Assembly (NCBI GenBank): GCA_037903475.1
Contig: JBAJFG010000621.1
Span: 1,426,001-1,490,000 of the forward strand
Reading direction: 5' to 3'
DNA from: Ancylostoma caninum
Taxonomy: Eukaryota > Nematoda > Chromadorea > Rhabditida > Ancylostomatidae
DNA length: 64,000 nt
The position numbers were made by a program, and so were the translations under genes. Of this stretch, positions 54,850 through 64,000 are shown piece after piece. Every line of letters starts with the position of its first letter. Position 1 is the stretch's first letter. Under the pieces are notes generated by a model that saw only the letters and a list, made by a program, of their open reading frames with translations, was not told the origin of the DNA and did no database searches.

Positions 54850-57754
54850 TTACCCTTGTTTGGCATCCGATCAAAAACAACGGAAACTACAGTAAGGAGT
54901 ACGGACAACAAGAAGGACACGTCCAGAAGATTTCATTGGTCCGGACCCGCCCGCCGCACTGCACCACACTACTGATTTGTATTTTAGTAATTGCTTATTA
55001 ATCATTAACTATTTGCAATGTTTACTGTTCACTGATTTTTTTCGCATAACTTTTTTTCTTGTTTTTCTCCCTTCACGGCTGTTATTTATAAAGTCGGTGG
55101 AATTATTTTCTCAATAATTTATCATTTCTCGAAAAAATGGGACACCAAGTGAATTGATACCTGGTAATTGCATTGCTGTTGTAAACCCTCTGTGGTGGGA
55201 CTCATGACCGTTGGTGGGAAGATTTTCAAAGCTCCGCAAAACGGACGATTTTTCCTCTGCATCCCGCTGCTTTGGACTAGACGCGCTTTCTCACATTCAG
55301 GGAAAACGACCAGATTACTTATTCGATACTATTTGCATGAGCAAAATAAACTTACTACTAAAACGGGTCCAGCTAAGCACGCGGAGGGATTGCACCCTTG
55401 CCAGTAAGCTCAATGCTCATATTCATGTGAGGTTCTGGGGAAAATCGTAACTTCGCCGAAATAGGGATGAGTCCTATATTTTATTTACTTATTTGTACGT
55501 GGCTATACCATTCTGATTATAAATAAAATATTGAGATTACAAGTACATTGCATAAAATTTGAAAACAATCAGCAATCGCCTGAAGAGTAGGAGTGACTTA
55601 ATTATGTCAGTACAATACATACGTATGTAGCAGGGCTGTGCGTTAGAAAAATTTCAGATTTCGTTAATCCGTTAATTCGTTACGTCAGGCCAAAAAATGG
55701 CCGTTACGCGTCAATGCCTTAATTCGTTAGAAGACGGATTTGTGGATATTTTGGTAAGTTTCATCAGCTGTAACAAGAATCAAGATCCCTGTCTGATATT
55801 CAGAGGAAATAAGCTGTAGATTCAACAAAAAAAATTGAAGCAAATGCTTTACTTTTGGCTCTAAAAAAATGGTATAGCAAGATAGAAGGATTTAAAGATA
55901 AAATTTCCTCAGATTTAAAAATGATAGTTTCTCTTCAATGCATACAGAAAACAAACGAGTGGTAGAGATGCTTTCGGTTAGGAGTTGCGTTATTTTGCCT
56001 CACAATTTCCACAATAAATTACTCGAGTTGCAGCACGGAGTTCTATAGATACCAGTAGTACGAATAGTTGACCGAAGTAGCTTCGGATCACAGCACAGAA
56101 TTTCATATGCATCTTTCACAGCCTCAAGCCATTTATTATAGTGTCAAATGCAATGAAACGTTTTATAAGTATAATCACTCTACTATTCTTTTAAGGACAA
56201 AAAAATTGCTATTCATGAAAACAGCATTGAAACAAGCGAATTTCTGTTCACTCGGTGTCATTAGACAGGAAAGGAACACATTCCTATCAATGATTCCCAT
56301 TCATCTCACTGACCGCACCACAGGACCCATTCCGAAATGGTAAAGACTCTGAAATAAACGTGAAGATACTGACAAGAGAAGTCACACAGGGGTGGCTCAT
56401 TCTTTAGCTAACTGTAACCTTGCTCAGTTCTCCGGTACTCGAGGAATGGTGGGTCACTGTGGAACTTGCCACATGTGGAGCATCGGTAACTGCGACCCTC
56501 CGCTAGAAGATCGTGTTCAGGGATCTAAGGAAGACGTGGAAAAGAAAGACGGTTCAGATCGAGCTCGCCCAGTGCACACAGATGAAACACCTCCATCGTT
56601 GGACAAGTCGCCCGTGGCGGAGGAACCGAAAGTGGGTAGCTCAGCTGGGGGTACACTTGATTTTTATTTCGTACATAGTGAGTTTCTTGGCAGCAGAATG
56701 GGTGGGTTAACTTCGAACTGCAGATGAATGTATTAGGGTGAAAAGTCCTAGAAACCGATTCCTGTATTCATGGATTCCAAAGGGAATGCTTGGAAGCATG
56801 CCCAAGGGCGGTCGGAACAGTGATAAGACCAATAAAGACTAATGAACAGTGCTGATAACCGACAAGAAACTATGCGACGTACCGATTGGTGCAAATTTTT
56901 TCCACTATCGTCATCAATTTATCGACCGTTCGCTTTGATGTATATGTTTTGAAATGGCCGGTGAAGTTTAGAAATAGCCTCATGCTGCCGGTATAATTCT
57001 CGCAGAGTATGGTATCTCGCACAGTAATCGCTCTGTCGATCCACAGATTATGGACAATTGCCGTCTGCGTCACTTTGGGCGTGCAATGCCTATGAATGCG
57101 TTGAGTGTCTCATGGCCATTCTGGTTCTAATCTGGTTCCTTTGCACTCATAACACTATACCAAAGCGTGAATTGTTGCAAGAGCGTGACTGTAATAGCGC
57201 AACCCAGGAATAGTTTCATTTACTGGTGAATAAAACGCTTTCCGGTTGGGGGGACTAACTTCCAGCACTTCGCAGAATCTCTCCAACAACTACTTTAAGA
57301 GCTTTAGAAAAACAATTTTTCGACCATATCTAGATTCTGTAAAATGAAAAGCTGTTAGAATAGTAGGAGTCAGCCTGGTAAAAAAGGAACGTTTTCTGTG
57401 GTTTTATCTACTCACCATTTCGGCTGTTCAACTAACGCCGGATTTCCAGACTTCTCCAGGAGCTCGCTTCGCTCGCCCACAGCCTCACCGAAATTTTATT
57501 GTTGAAATCTTGAAGGCCTTTTGCTGTTTCCTCCAAGGCCCCAAAAATTCGTTATTGGGAAGTAGCCTTAGCTTTTTTATCATAGGAGTATCCCTGTCAA
57601 ATTTTTAGCTTCTTGAAAAATCCTTTCTGTGCCATAGTGGCAGCATTATGCAGATGCCAATGCTTTTAGTTTTGAACGAAACTACAGACTTTGAGTCAAG
57701 TTATGGCGTTTTGAAAAATTAGGTGCAACTGCCCCGAAACTTTTGCACGCATCT
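54850..57754. other. Intergenic region between the aquaporins; no gene securely recognised
   Basis: The longest open stretch, 56392-56727 (acidic part KEDVEKKDGSDRARPVHTDE), has coding-like composition but no recognised family or clear splice sites. The rest is AT-rich. Confidence 0.4.
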
Positions 57755-57758
57755 ATTA

Positions 57759-59044
57759 GGTATGCGAAAAAGTTTCCGCCCTTTTTTAAGCGAAATTGAG
57801 TGTTTTTTTTTTCAAAATAGAAAAGAAACAGATAGATCAATCAAAGTGCTGGGCATCGTTAGCTATAACCTTTGCCCATCTTTCTGGGAGGAGACGGATA
57901 CCGCGGCGGTAGAAGGCCTGGTCCTTCGACTCGATCCATTCCCTCACTCATTTTTCGACGTCTCCGAAAGACTGGAAGTGGTGCTAGGAGAGCCCGTGGG
58001 CCATCGACCGAAACAAATAGTAGTCTGACGGAGCACAGTCTGATGAATAAGCCGCATGTGGTAGCACATCCCAGCGAAGTGCTTCAAGCGTCTCCTTCAC
58101 TGCTTTTGTAACATGTGAACGAGCATTGTCATGCAGCAAAATGACTTTGTGCTGCCTTGTCTCATGTTCCGGCCGTTTCTGGTGCAATGCTCTGCTCAAA
58201 CGAATCATTTGCTCTTTATAGAGATCGCCCGTGATCGTCTGGCCTGGTTTAAGCAGCTCATGATAGATGACTCCTCTCTGGTCCCACCAGATACACAGCA
58301 TTGCCTTCTTCCCATGGATATTGCGCTTTGGCGTCGATTGTGATGGTTGGCCACGGTCGCAAATGGCTTTCCGGCTCTTCGAATTATAGAAATAGATCCA
58401 CTTTCCGTCTCCAGTTACGATATGATGCAGAAATCCCTTCCTTTTTTGTTTGTCAAGCAACATTTCACAGATGGTTTTTCTTCTTTCCATGTCGCGTTCT
58501 GTCAAGTCGTATGGTACCCATCTGCCTTCCTTATAAACCTTTCCCATGGCTTTGAGACGCTTGGAAATGTTGGATCTATCAACATTTAGAGAGCTGGCAA
58601 TCCCTTCTTGTGCTTGGCGTGGATCTTCATAAATTAATGATTGAAGATCTTTGTCTTCAAAAACTTTTGGCCTTCCACTGCGTTGCTTGTCTCCAACATC
58701 GAAATCACCACCACTAAAGCGTCGGAACCATTCTTTTCATGCTGTTTCTGATGGAGCATGGTCCCCATAAGCTTCCATGAGCATTCGGCAAGATTCGGCA
58801 GCAGTTTTCTTCAAATTGAAGCGGAAAAGAAGTGCTTCGCGCAAATGACGCTTACTTGGCTCAAATATCGGCATGATTATAGTCATAAGACACAATCATG
58901 TTGATATAAATCGAAACAAATATGTACTACATATTATTGACAGATGTCAAAGCAACAAAATGAAGTAGGATTTACAGAGTATTTGCAAGGATACCTAACG
59001 ATATAACCACTCATCGCTAGAGGGCGGAAACTTTTTCACATACC
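57759..59044 (-). mobile_element. mariner element, full length (1286 bp)
   Basis: Terminal repeats GGTATGCGAAAAAGTTTCCG-CCC (from 57759) and, inverted, GGGCGGAAACTTTTTCACAT-ACC (ending 59044) differ at two bases. TA duplications lie at 57757-57758 and 59045-59046. The transposase is on the minus strand. Confidence 0.93.
57837..58886 (-). pseudogene. mariner transposase, full length with three in-frame stops
   Basis: 349 codons in one uninterrupted frame apart from three nonsense codons: TGA at codon 50 (58737-58739), TAG at 57984-57986 and TGA at 57948-57950. The N-terminal HTH part is readable (KRHLREALLFRFNLKKTAAE). The WVPYDLTERDMERR motif follows, then IVTGDGKWIYFYN (first D), HDNARSHVTK (second D) and YSSDCAPSDYYLFRSMAHGL (the third D, altered around SPDLAPSD). 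The tail, WIESKDQAFYRRGIRLLPER, is conserved. With no frameshift it is a fairly young dead copy. Confidence 0.9.
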
Positions 59045-59788
59045 TAATCCTCCGTGAGCAGAACAACTTCTACCTCATTTCAGTTCATTACGTTCTTCAG
59101 TTGTGTCAATCAGCAGAGGTTCAGGTTTTCGAGAGGCTACAGTAGAGATCGTTACTACGTTACGAGGCAGACCATTCTGCATTTTGTCTAGAGTGCCACT
59201 ATTCTGATATGTTCCATTAGGACACGGCGCAGATAAGGTGAAATGACGTCAGAAGATCAGGTAAGCCATCCCTGCCAATGGGACACACGCTAAGGCAACT
59301 AGCCATATTTCATACTGAGGCCAAACTGAAAAATAATAGTGAGCTATTGGGGATTCAGCCATGTGTTCGCGGCGGCATCCGCATCGTATGGCACTTCTGC
59401 AAGCTTCGGATAGTGGCTCCATTAAAAGCTGGAAGAATTGAGACCAGGATAGAAATATGAGAGTTAGAAAAAGTGCCTCACAGGAGAACCGACTTCAAGT
59501 GTGCAGCTGCTGGTGGACATGGATCAGCCGGAGTTAGTAAGACTTGGCCACGCTGATGCCATTTTGGGGAACAATGGGCCCCCTAGTCAGTTCTTTGGAA
59601 CAGTTTTCGCTCGGATTCAAGATGAATTGAACTGTAACATCATGAACAATACACATTACCACCTGGAACAGCATTCTTCGATTCCATTGATGGTAATTTG
59701 TGTCCTTTTTAGAAGCGTCACTTCCTGCTTTTGGTTGAAAAGACTTGATAAGTTGGATTTTAATGGCAAATACTTTAGTTCGAGTGTA

Positions 59789-61042
59789 TTAGGTTGTCGG
59801 GAAAGTCCTTTTGGAACAGCACATTTTCTTGCCTTTTTAAAAAACATTAAGAAATGTATAGACCACCATTACGTTCTACCACTCTTCGCCCATTCTCGGG
59901 AAGCCTTTCGATGCCCTCGACATAGAACAGTTCTGGCATTGAGTCGCAAAATTTGCGCAACCAGCGATCCAAGTCATCTTCACCATCGAACGCTCTACCC
60001 TGCATGGCGTTAGAGGGAGACAGGAGAAGGTGGTTATCTTTCGAAGTAGGGTAAGGGCTGTACATTGGGTAGGTCATTACTTCTCATTTAAAGTCGGGTA
60101 GCTTCTGGCGAGTGACACTTTCAATATTTGGGCGAGCATCGTCGTATAGAAATCGGATCTTGCCTTGACTCGGACTCTTTGCGATTTTTGCGGTCAATCT
60201 ATTTGGCTTCTGATAGCACACGTCTAGCGTGAGGGCAGTGTCGCGTGGCAGTAGCGCATAGTGGATGATGCCTTTGCTGTCACAACAAGCAGTGACCACA
60301 ACCTTCAGAGGGTGATCACCTGTCCTCGGCTGGGGCTCAGGCTGTTCATCCTTGTCAACTCAGAATGGTGCTTGGTGCTGACGTACAGACACAACTTCTC
60401 ATCTCCTGTGTAGATGGTCTTCAGCTAGTTTGCAATGTTTCTGTACGAGGGCAATTCAAGAGTCACCTCTGCACAGTAATGGAGATCGCACCCGGTCAGA
60501 TCATGATCAGATGGACTTCAGCAAGTTTCCAATGCAAAGTGACAATTTTTTTTACCTTGCCCAACAGACGCAGGTGATCGGCGATAGTAGTAAAGTGAAC
60601 ATCCAAGACTTGCGTCCTTTCACGCACAGTTTGCCATGGATCTGAGTCTTCCAGCTGTCACAATCGATCATTGTCGGCTTCGGATGCGAATCCCGACTGT
60701 GCGGAAACATTGAGATTGAAGTCGCCAATAGGAAGGTGTCTGGACTAATCATGTGCAGTGTGTACGGATGTTGTACCATCCCCGAATACAGCGTTAATGC
60801 GACCATTGGATGCGGCTGCCGATTCACCAGATCCGAAGTCATGTACTGAAAGGTGGCAAAAGTTCTGCGTTGAAAGTTTCATATTTCTGGAAGGGATTGT
60901 GCAGGAGTTTGCAGGTGATGACAGTAATAAACTTGCATATACCTGACCTCCTCATATATGCAAAAGATAGGTTGCTTCAAGGCAGAGTGGGGTTAAAAAA
61001 AGCACACTTTGAAAAACCGCGAGAGCTTTCCCGACAACCTAA
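59789..61042 (-). mobile_element. Second mariner (1254 bp), decayed transposase
   Basis: TTAGGTTGTCGGGAAAGTCC (59789) and its inverse ending CCCGACAACCTAA (61042) are flanked by TA at 59787-59788 and 61043-61044. Minus-strand transposase pieces: NSLSPSRGQ near 60330, TACCDSKGIIHYALLPRDTA at 60230-60290, GKIRFLYDDARPNIESVTRQ at 60100-60160, and GRAFDGEDDLDRWLRKF with GIERLPENGRRVVERNG at 59855-60000. Frameshifts separate them. It belongs to a mariner lineage different from 57759-59044. Confidence 0.9.
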
Positions 61043-61358
61043 TACTTAGTAGTACTCAACCTCTTCTGACTAGCTCGTGCTGTCCCCTGTTACGCCCACA
61101 AATCAAACATGCGGGCCACCCGCTAGCCTTAAAAGTGGGCGTGGGCGGCTTGTTAGAATTGCCTGATATGTATGGAGAGCAACTCCAGCAGCTGTAGCAA
61201 GGAAACTCAAAAAAGAGAGGTTTTCTGGCAACTTTGTGAGGGAATATTTGTGCCACTATGCTCATACCCAACCATTCACATTTTTCCAGTGATTTCTTTC
61301 CTGAAAAGGACAAAATGAAAGTGGAAATGAAAAAGTTTGATCTTAGGAACCAACGAGC

Positions 61359-63740
61359 ATGATGGAGCGACTGCGGCAGAAACTGCACATCAGCGACGAT
61401 TTATCTCGGGCTACGTTGGCCGAGTTTTTCGGCACCTTTTTTCTGTTGGTTCGTCTTTGCAGAATTTATTACTTGCAATATGCTGAGAATTCTACACTTA
61501 TATTCATATTCTGGATCTATAGGAAACTCGAAATGTACGCAGACAAGGGTCGTGACCGCGGCGCGGCTCTCTTGGGCAGAGACGCAGGCGCACAGCATGC
61601 TGAGAGCCCGTGTCTCTGCCTAAGAGAGCCGCGCCGCGGTCTCGACCCTTGTCTGCGTACATTTGGAGTTCCCTGTATATTTCGTAAGGTTTCTTCCTCA
61701 AATACAAAAAAAAATTGCAGCACCAACAACTTGTCGCTAATTTGTTATTTTTATTTCTATTCCTTGAGCAGTGAGCTCATGCGGTTTTTAGCGGGCATCG
61801 AAACATCATCGAAACAAACACAACATCGAAACATCGAAACACAGGCTTTGAAACCACAATTTTCACTAATGACATTAATCACAACAGATAACTTACTCAG
61901 ACATTCAAGTCGTGCGAGCGTTCTGCAATGACCAATGACAGTCTGATCGCTCAACACCAACGCGGATTCTGCTGTGCTTCATCAAATACTGGAACCGTGC
62001 GAGCGCTCCCCGTCTGAGAAAGTGGTATGGTTACTGAAGAATGCTTGCACAGTCGATGGGAGCCGCTCGTAGAGTTATGAGGGAGCGCTCGCACGGTTTG
62101 TCCTGTTTCTCGAGTCACTGCTTTGAATCGGTTATTTACAAGATGACCTCAGAGGCACGGTAAACCTTGCAAGCGCTGTCCCTTCCCTCTACGAACGTTT
62201 TACGGTGTCCGTATTTCCGCACTCGGCGAGTGTAGGTATCTTAATGTACACTAGCTACCTGAAATGCAAACAAGTCTGTACGTGCAGGACAGGTCATATC
62301 ACCGACTTATTCCACGTGCCCAACTCCATTTACCAACGGTGCGAGTGCGAAGGGAATATTTATCTCTCCCTTTTTCTTTGTTCTTTTACTTCTATCAGCT
62401 CCTCACAAAATACTCCTAGAAAACGGCTGAGCAGTGTGCAAAACAACGCATGCTCGATCAGGCCACAGCTGTACTCCTACAGAGCTTTCAGTTGATTCTG
62501 TCGCCGACCCGGAGCCACGACAGCGTTTCCTTTGAAAACACCTCTCTCGCGTTTCTCTTCGTTCTCATGCGAGAGCTAAAGCAGACGACATGACAAAAAA
62601 AGGGAAAGAAATGTCAGAAATTAGAACGCCAAAGAACTAGCCACAATGCACAGACGGAATAAAAGCCGGTACAACACTACACACAAACGGGTGAACTCAA
62701 TCACAATACAAAAACACTACAAGTACACGAAGGGAATATAAATGGAGAACTCACCTCTGTCGCTCTTGGATCGAACTCAAAGCAGGCTCATCTGGTGGAC
62801 TGCCGAGTTGGGAGTCGTGAGTGAAAGAGATAGAGCATTCCACGGAATCCTTTATCATTTTCAAGAGTTTAGGTGCAGCAATTCACGGTGAGAGGCTGCG
62901 CCCACAAATTTAGGGTGTAGCGCTCAAACGGTCGACCCTGAAATGGGAGTACTCACTTGACCTGTTGAGTGTCTGAGTAGATAGCCCCTTTCGTCCTCAA
63001 CTAACGCTACCAGAGCCACGTTTTATAGGAGTAGTAGCATTTTCCACCCAGGTCTGAGCGTAGGTTGAGGGTAGACCAAATTTTGGATGAGATCTGTAAA
63101 TGAAGTTTTCGTTTTGTGCCCTAGAATCTTTTTTTTTCTAAACAAACCGCTCCTGTTTTCAGTGGGGTGGCAACTCTATAGCTGCTCAATTCATTTTGGG
63201 CCGACGGCGGTTCGACGACTGGAACGGTGTGAACGTAGGATGGGGTATTGTGCTGATAATGGCCGTGCAAATGACCATACGTATCTCAGGTAATCAATCA
63301 TTGATTAATTTGTCGTTAGGACACTGGTGAGAAAGCAAGTGTGGAGGAATGCGCCCCGTCAGCGTAAGAACTTGTAGCTGAGTTTTAATCGAGTTGAGGA
63401 AAGGAGTTATGACGTTAACAAAGTAGCTTCTGATCTTCTTTTTTTTTGTCCTGAGAAGCTGAGGCGAGCATTTGCATACTGACCAATCGCGAACTCCAAT
63501 GGGCTGATGCTAGTTCGAAGTAACGCATGTCCAGTTCAGGAGCACACCTCAATCCAGCCGTGTCGTTCTTCCTCCTCACACAACGAAAGATCGGTGCTGT
63601 AAGGTGCATATCTTTGCAGTACCTACTGCTCCTCAACCGCAGTGTTTACTCTGGAAATTTTTGCAGATGCATACTTTACATAGTGGCACAGACGATTGGT
63701 GCATACATCGGAGCGCTGCTGTGTTTCATTGTTTACTATG
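61359..63740 (+). CDS. Second aquaglyceroporin-like gene, exons 1-4, continues past the window end
   Basis: Exons: 61359-61448 (MMERLRQKLHISDDLSRATL), 63163-63289 (WGGNSIAAQFILGRRRFDDW ... IRISG), 63540-63603 ([20 protein letters not shown]) and 63667-63740 (ILYIVAQTIGAYIGALLCFI). Exons 2, 3 and 4 are 127, 64 and 74 bases long with the same phases as in the first gene, so the two are tandem duplicates. The first NPA motif is intact; the second lies beyond the window, so permeability class is inferred from the paralog. Intron 1 is 1.7 kb and holds palindromic elements. The same TCTTAG acceptor lies upstream of the ATG. Confidence 0.88.
61521..61673. repeat. Palindromic MITE-like element in intron 1 of the second aquaporin
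   Basis: AATGTACGCAGACAAGGGTC, then GACCGCGGCGCGGCTCTCTT-GGCAGAGAC, are mirrored by GTCTCTGCCTAAGAGAGCCG ... GACCCTTGTCTGCGTACATT. Arms are about 68 bp with few mismatches and almost no spacer. Confidence 0.9.
61991..62100. repeat. Short inverted repeat (18-bp perfect arms)
   Basis: AACCGTGCGAGCGCTCCC at 61991-62008 is inverted at 62082-62099, about 73 bases apart. Likely a small MITE. Confidence 0.75.
62101..63162. other. Remainder of intron 1 of the second aquaporin
   Basis: No supported exon, RNA gene or further repeat. Confidence 0.5.
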
Positions 63741-64000
63741 GTAAGCGTGTTATTCGAGAAAATTCTCTATAATGAAGTATACAGAAATGTGAACTTTCAA
63801 ATCCCCTTGCATATAGACAGAATGTTAGAATTATTGCGACTGGTGAAAATTTCCAACAAAAACAGTCTATCTCTGAAAGCTGCATAGTATGTCCTCGCGG
63901 TAAAACAGACGACTGCACTTAAACAGCTTTAAATGATTTATCAGCTGCAGCGTCTGCATGCGGTAGTTAGACTTGAGTTGGAGAGACTGGAGGACGTGTG

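Noticed and set aside
61359..61931. 190-codon frame running from aquaporin exon 1 into the intron
   Set aside because: Only the first 30 codons match the paralog; the rest is intron and the palindromic element.

Overview
The window looks like nuclear DNA of a nematode, most likely a parasitic strongylid of the hookworm type. Evidence: short GT-AG introns with TTTCAG/TTTTAG-like acceptors, two paralogous aquaglyceroporin genes with conserved intron phases, and a load of mariner, Tc1, PIF/Harbinger, RTE, CR1-like and BEL/Pao elements. The species is inference; no species-diagnostic sequence was recognised.

Region by region: 1-4480 is satellite-like DNA (65-80 bp monomers organised in a 1851-bp higher-order unit, then an 80-bp array). 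5215-16330 is a decayed BEL/Pao retroelement (protease, RT remnant, RNase H, integrase, envelope-like glycoprotein). It was hit repeatedly: an apparently intact RTE-type LINE with a 17-bp target duplication (9788-13239), a fold-back element (about 13422-13613) and an IR/DR-type Tc1 element (14367-15937) all lie inside the envelope-like gene. 17405-18440 is a 59-bp minisatellite with a 295-bp higher-order block. 19126-21870 holds the two convergent genes of a PIF/Harbinger transposon. 22950-43600 is gene-poor: dispersed repeats with (CA)n tails, LINE and Penelope-type remnants, a (TTCA)n array and one plausible single-exon gene (27172-27570). 43601-44571 is a roughly 400-bp-arm inverted repeat.

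The host genes lie at the right. A complete aquaglyceroporin gene (47153-54529, 10 exons, 316 codons) may carry two further upstream exons (44989-45334) that keep frame with it. A second, paralogous aquaglyceroporin (from 61359) runs off the window end; its exons 2-4 have exactly the same lengths and phases as those of the first copy. Introns and the intergenic gap carry mariner elements, a hAT MITE with an 8-bp duplication, and palindromic MITEs.

Apart from the aquaporin pair and perhaps two or three hypothetical exons, nearly everything recognisable is mobile or repetitive DNA. No CRISPR array, rRNA or convincing tRNA was seen.
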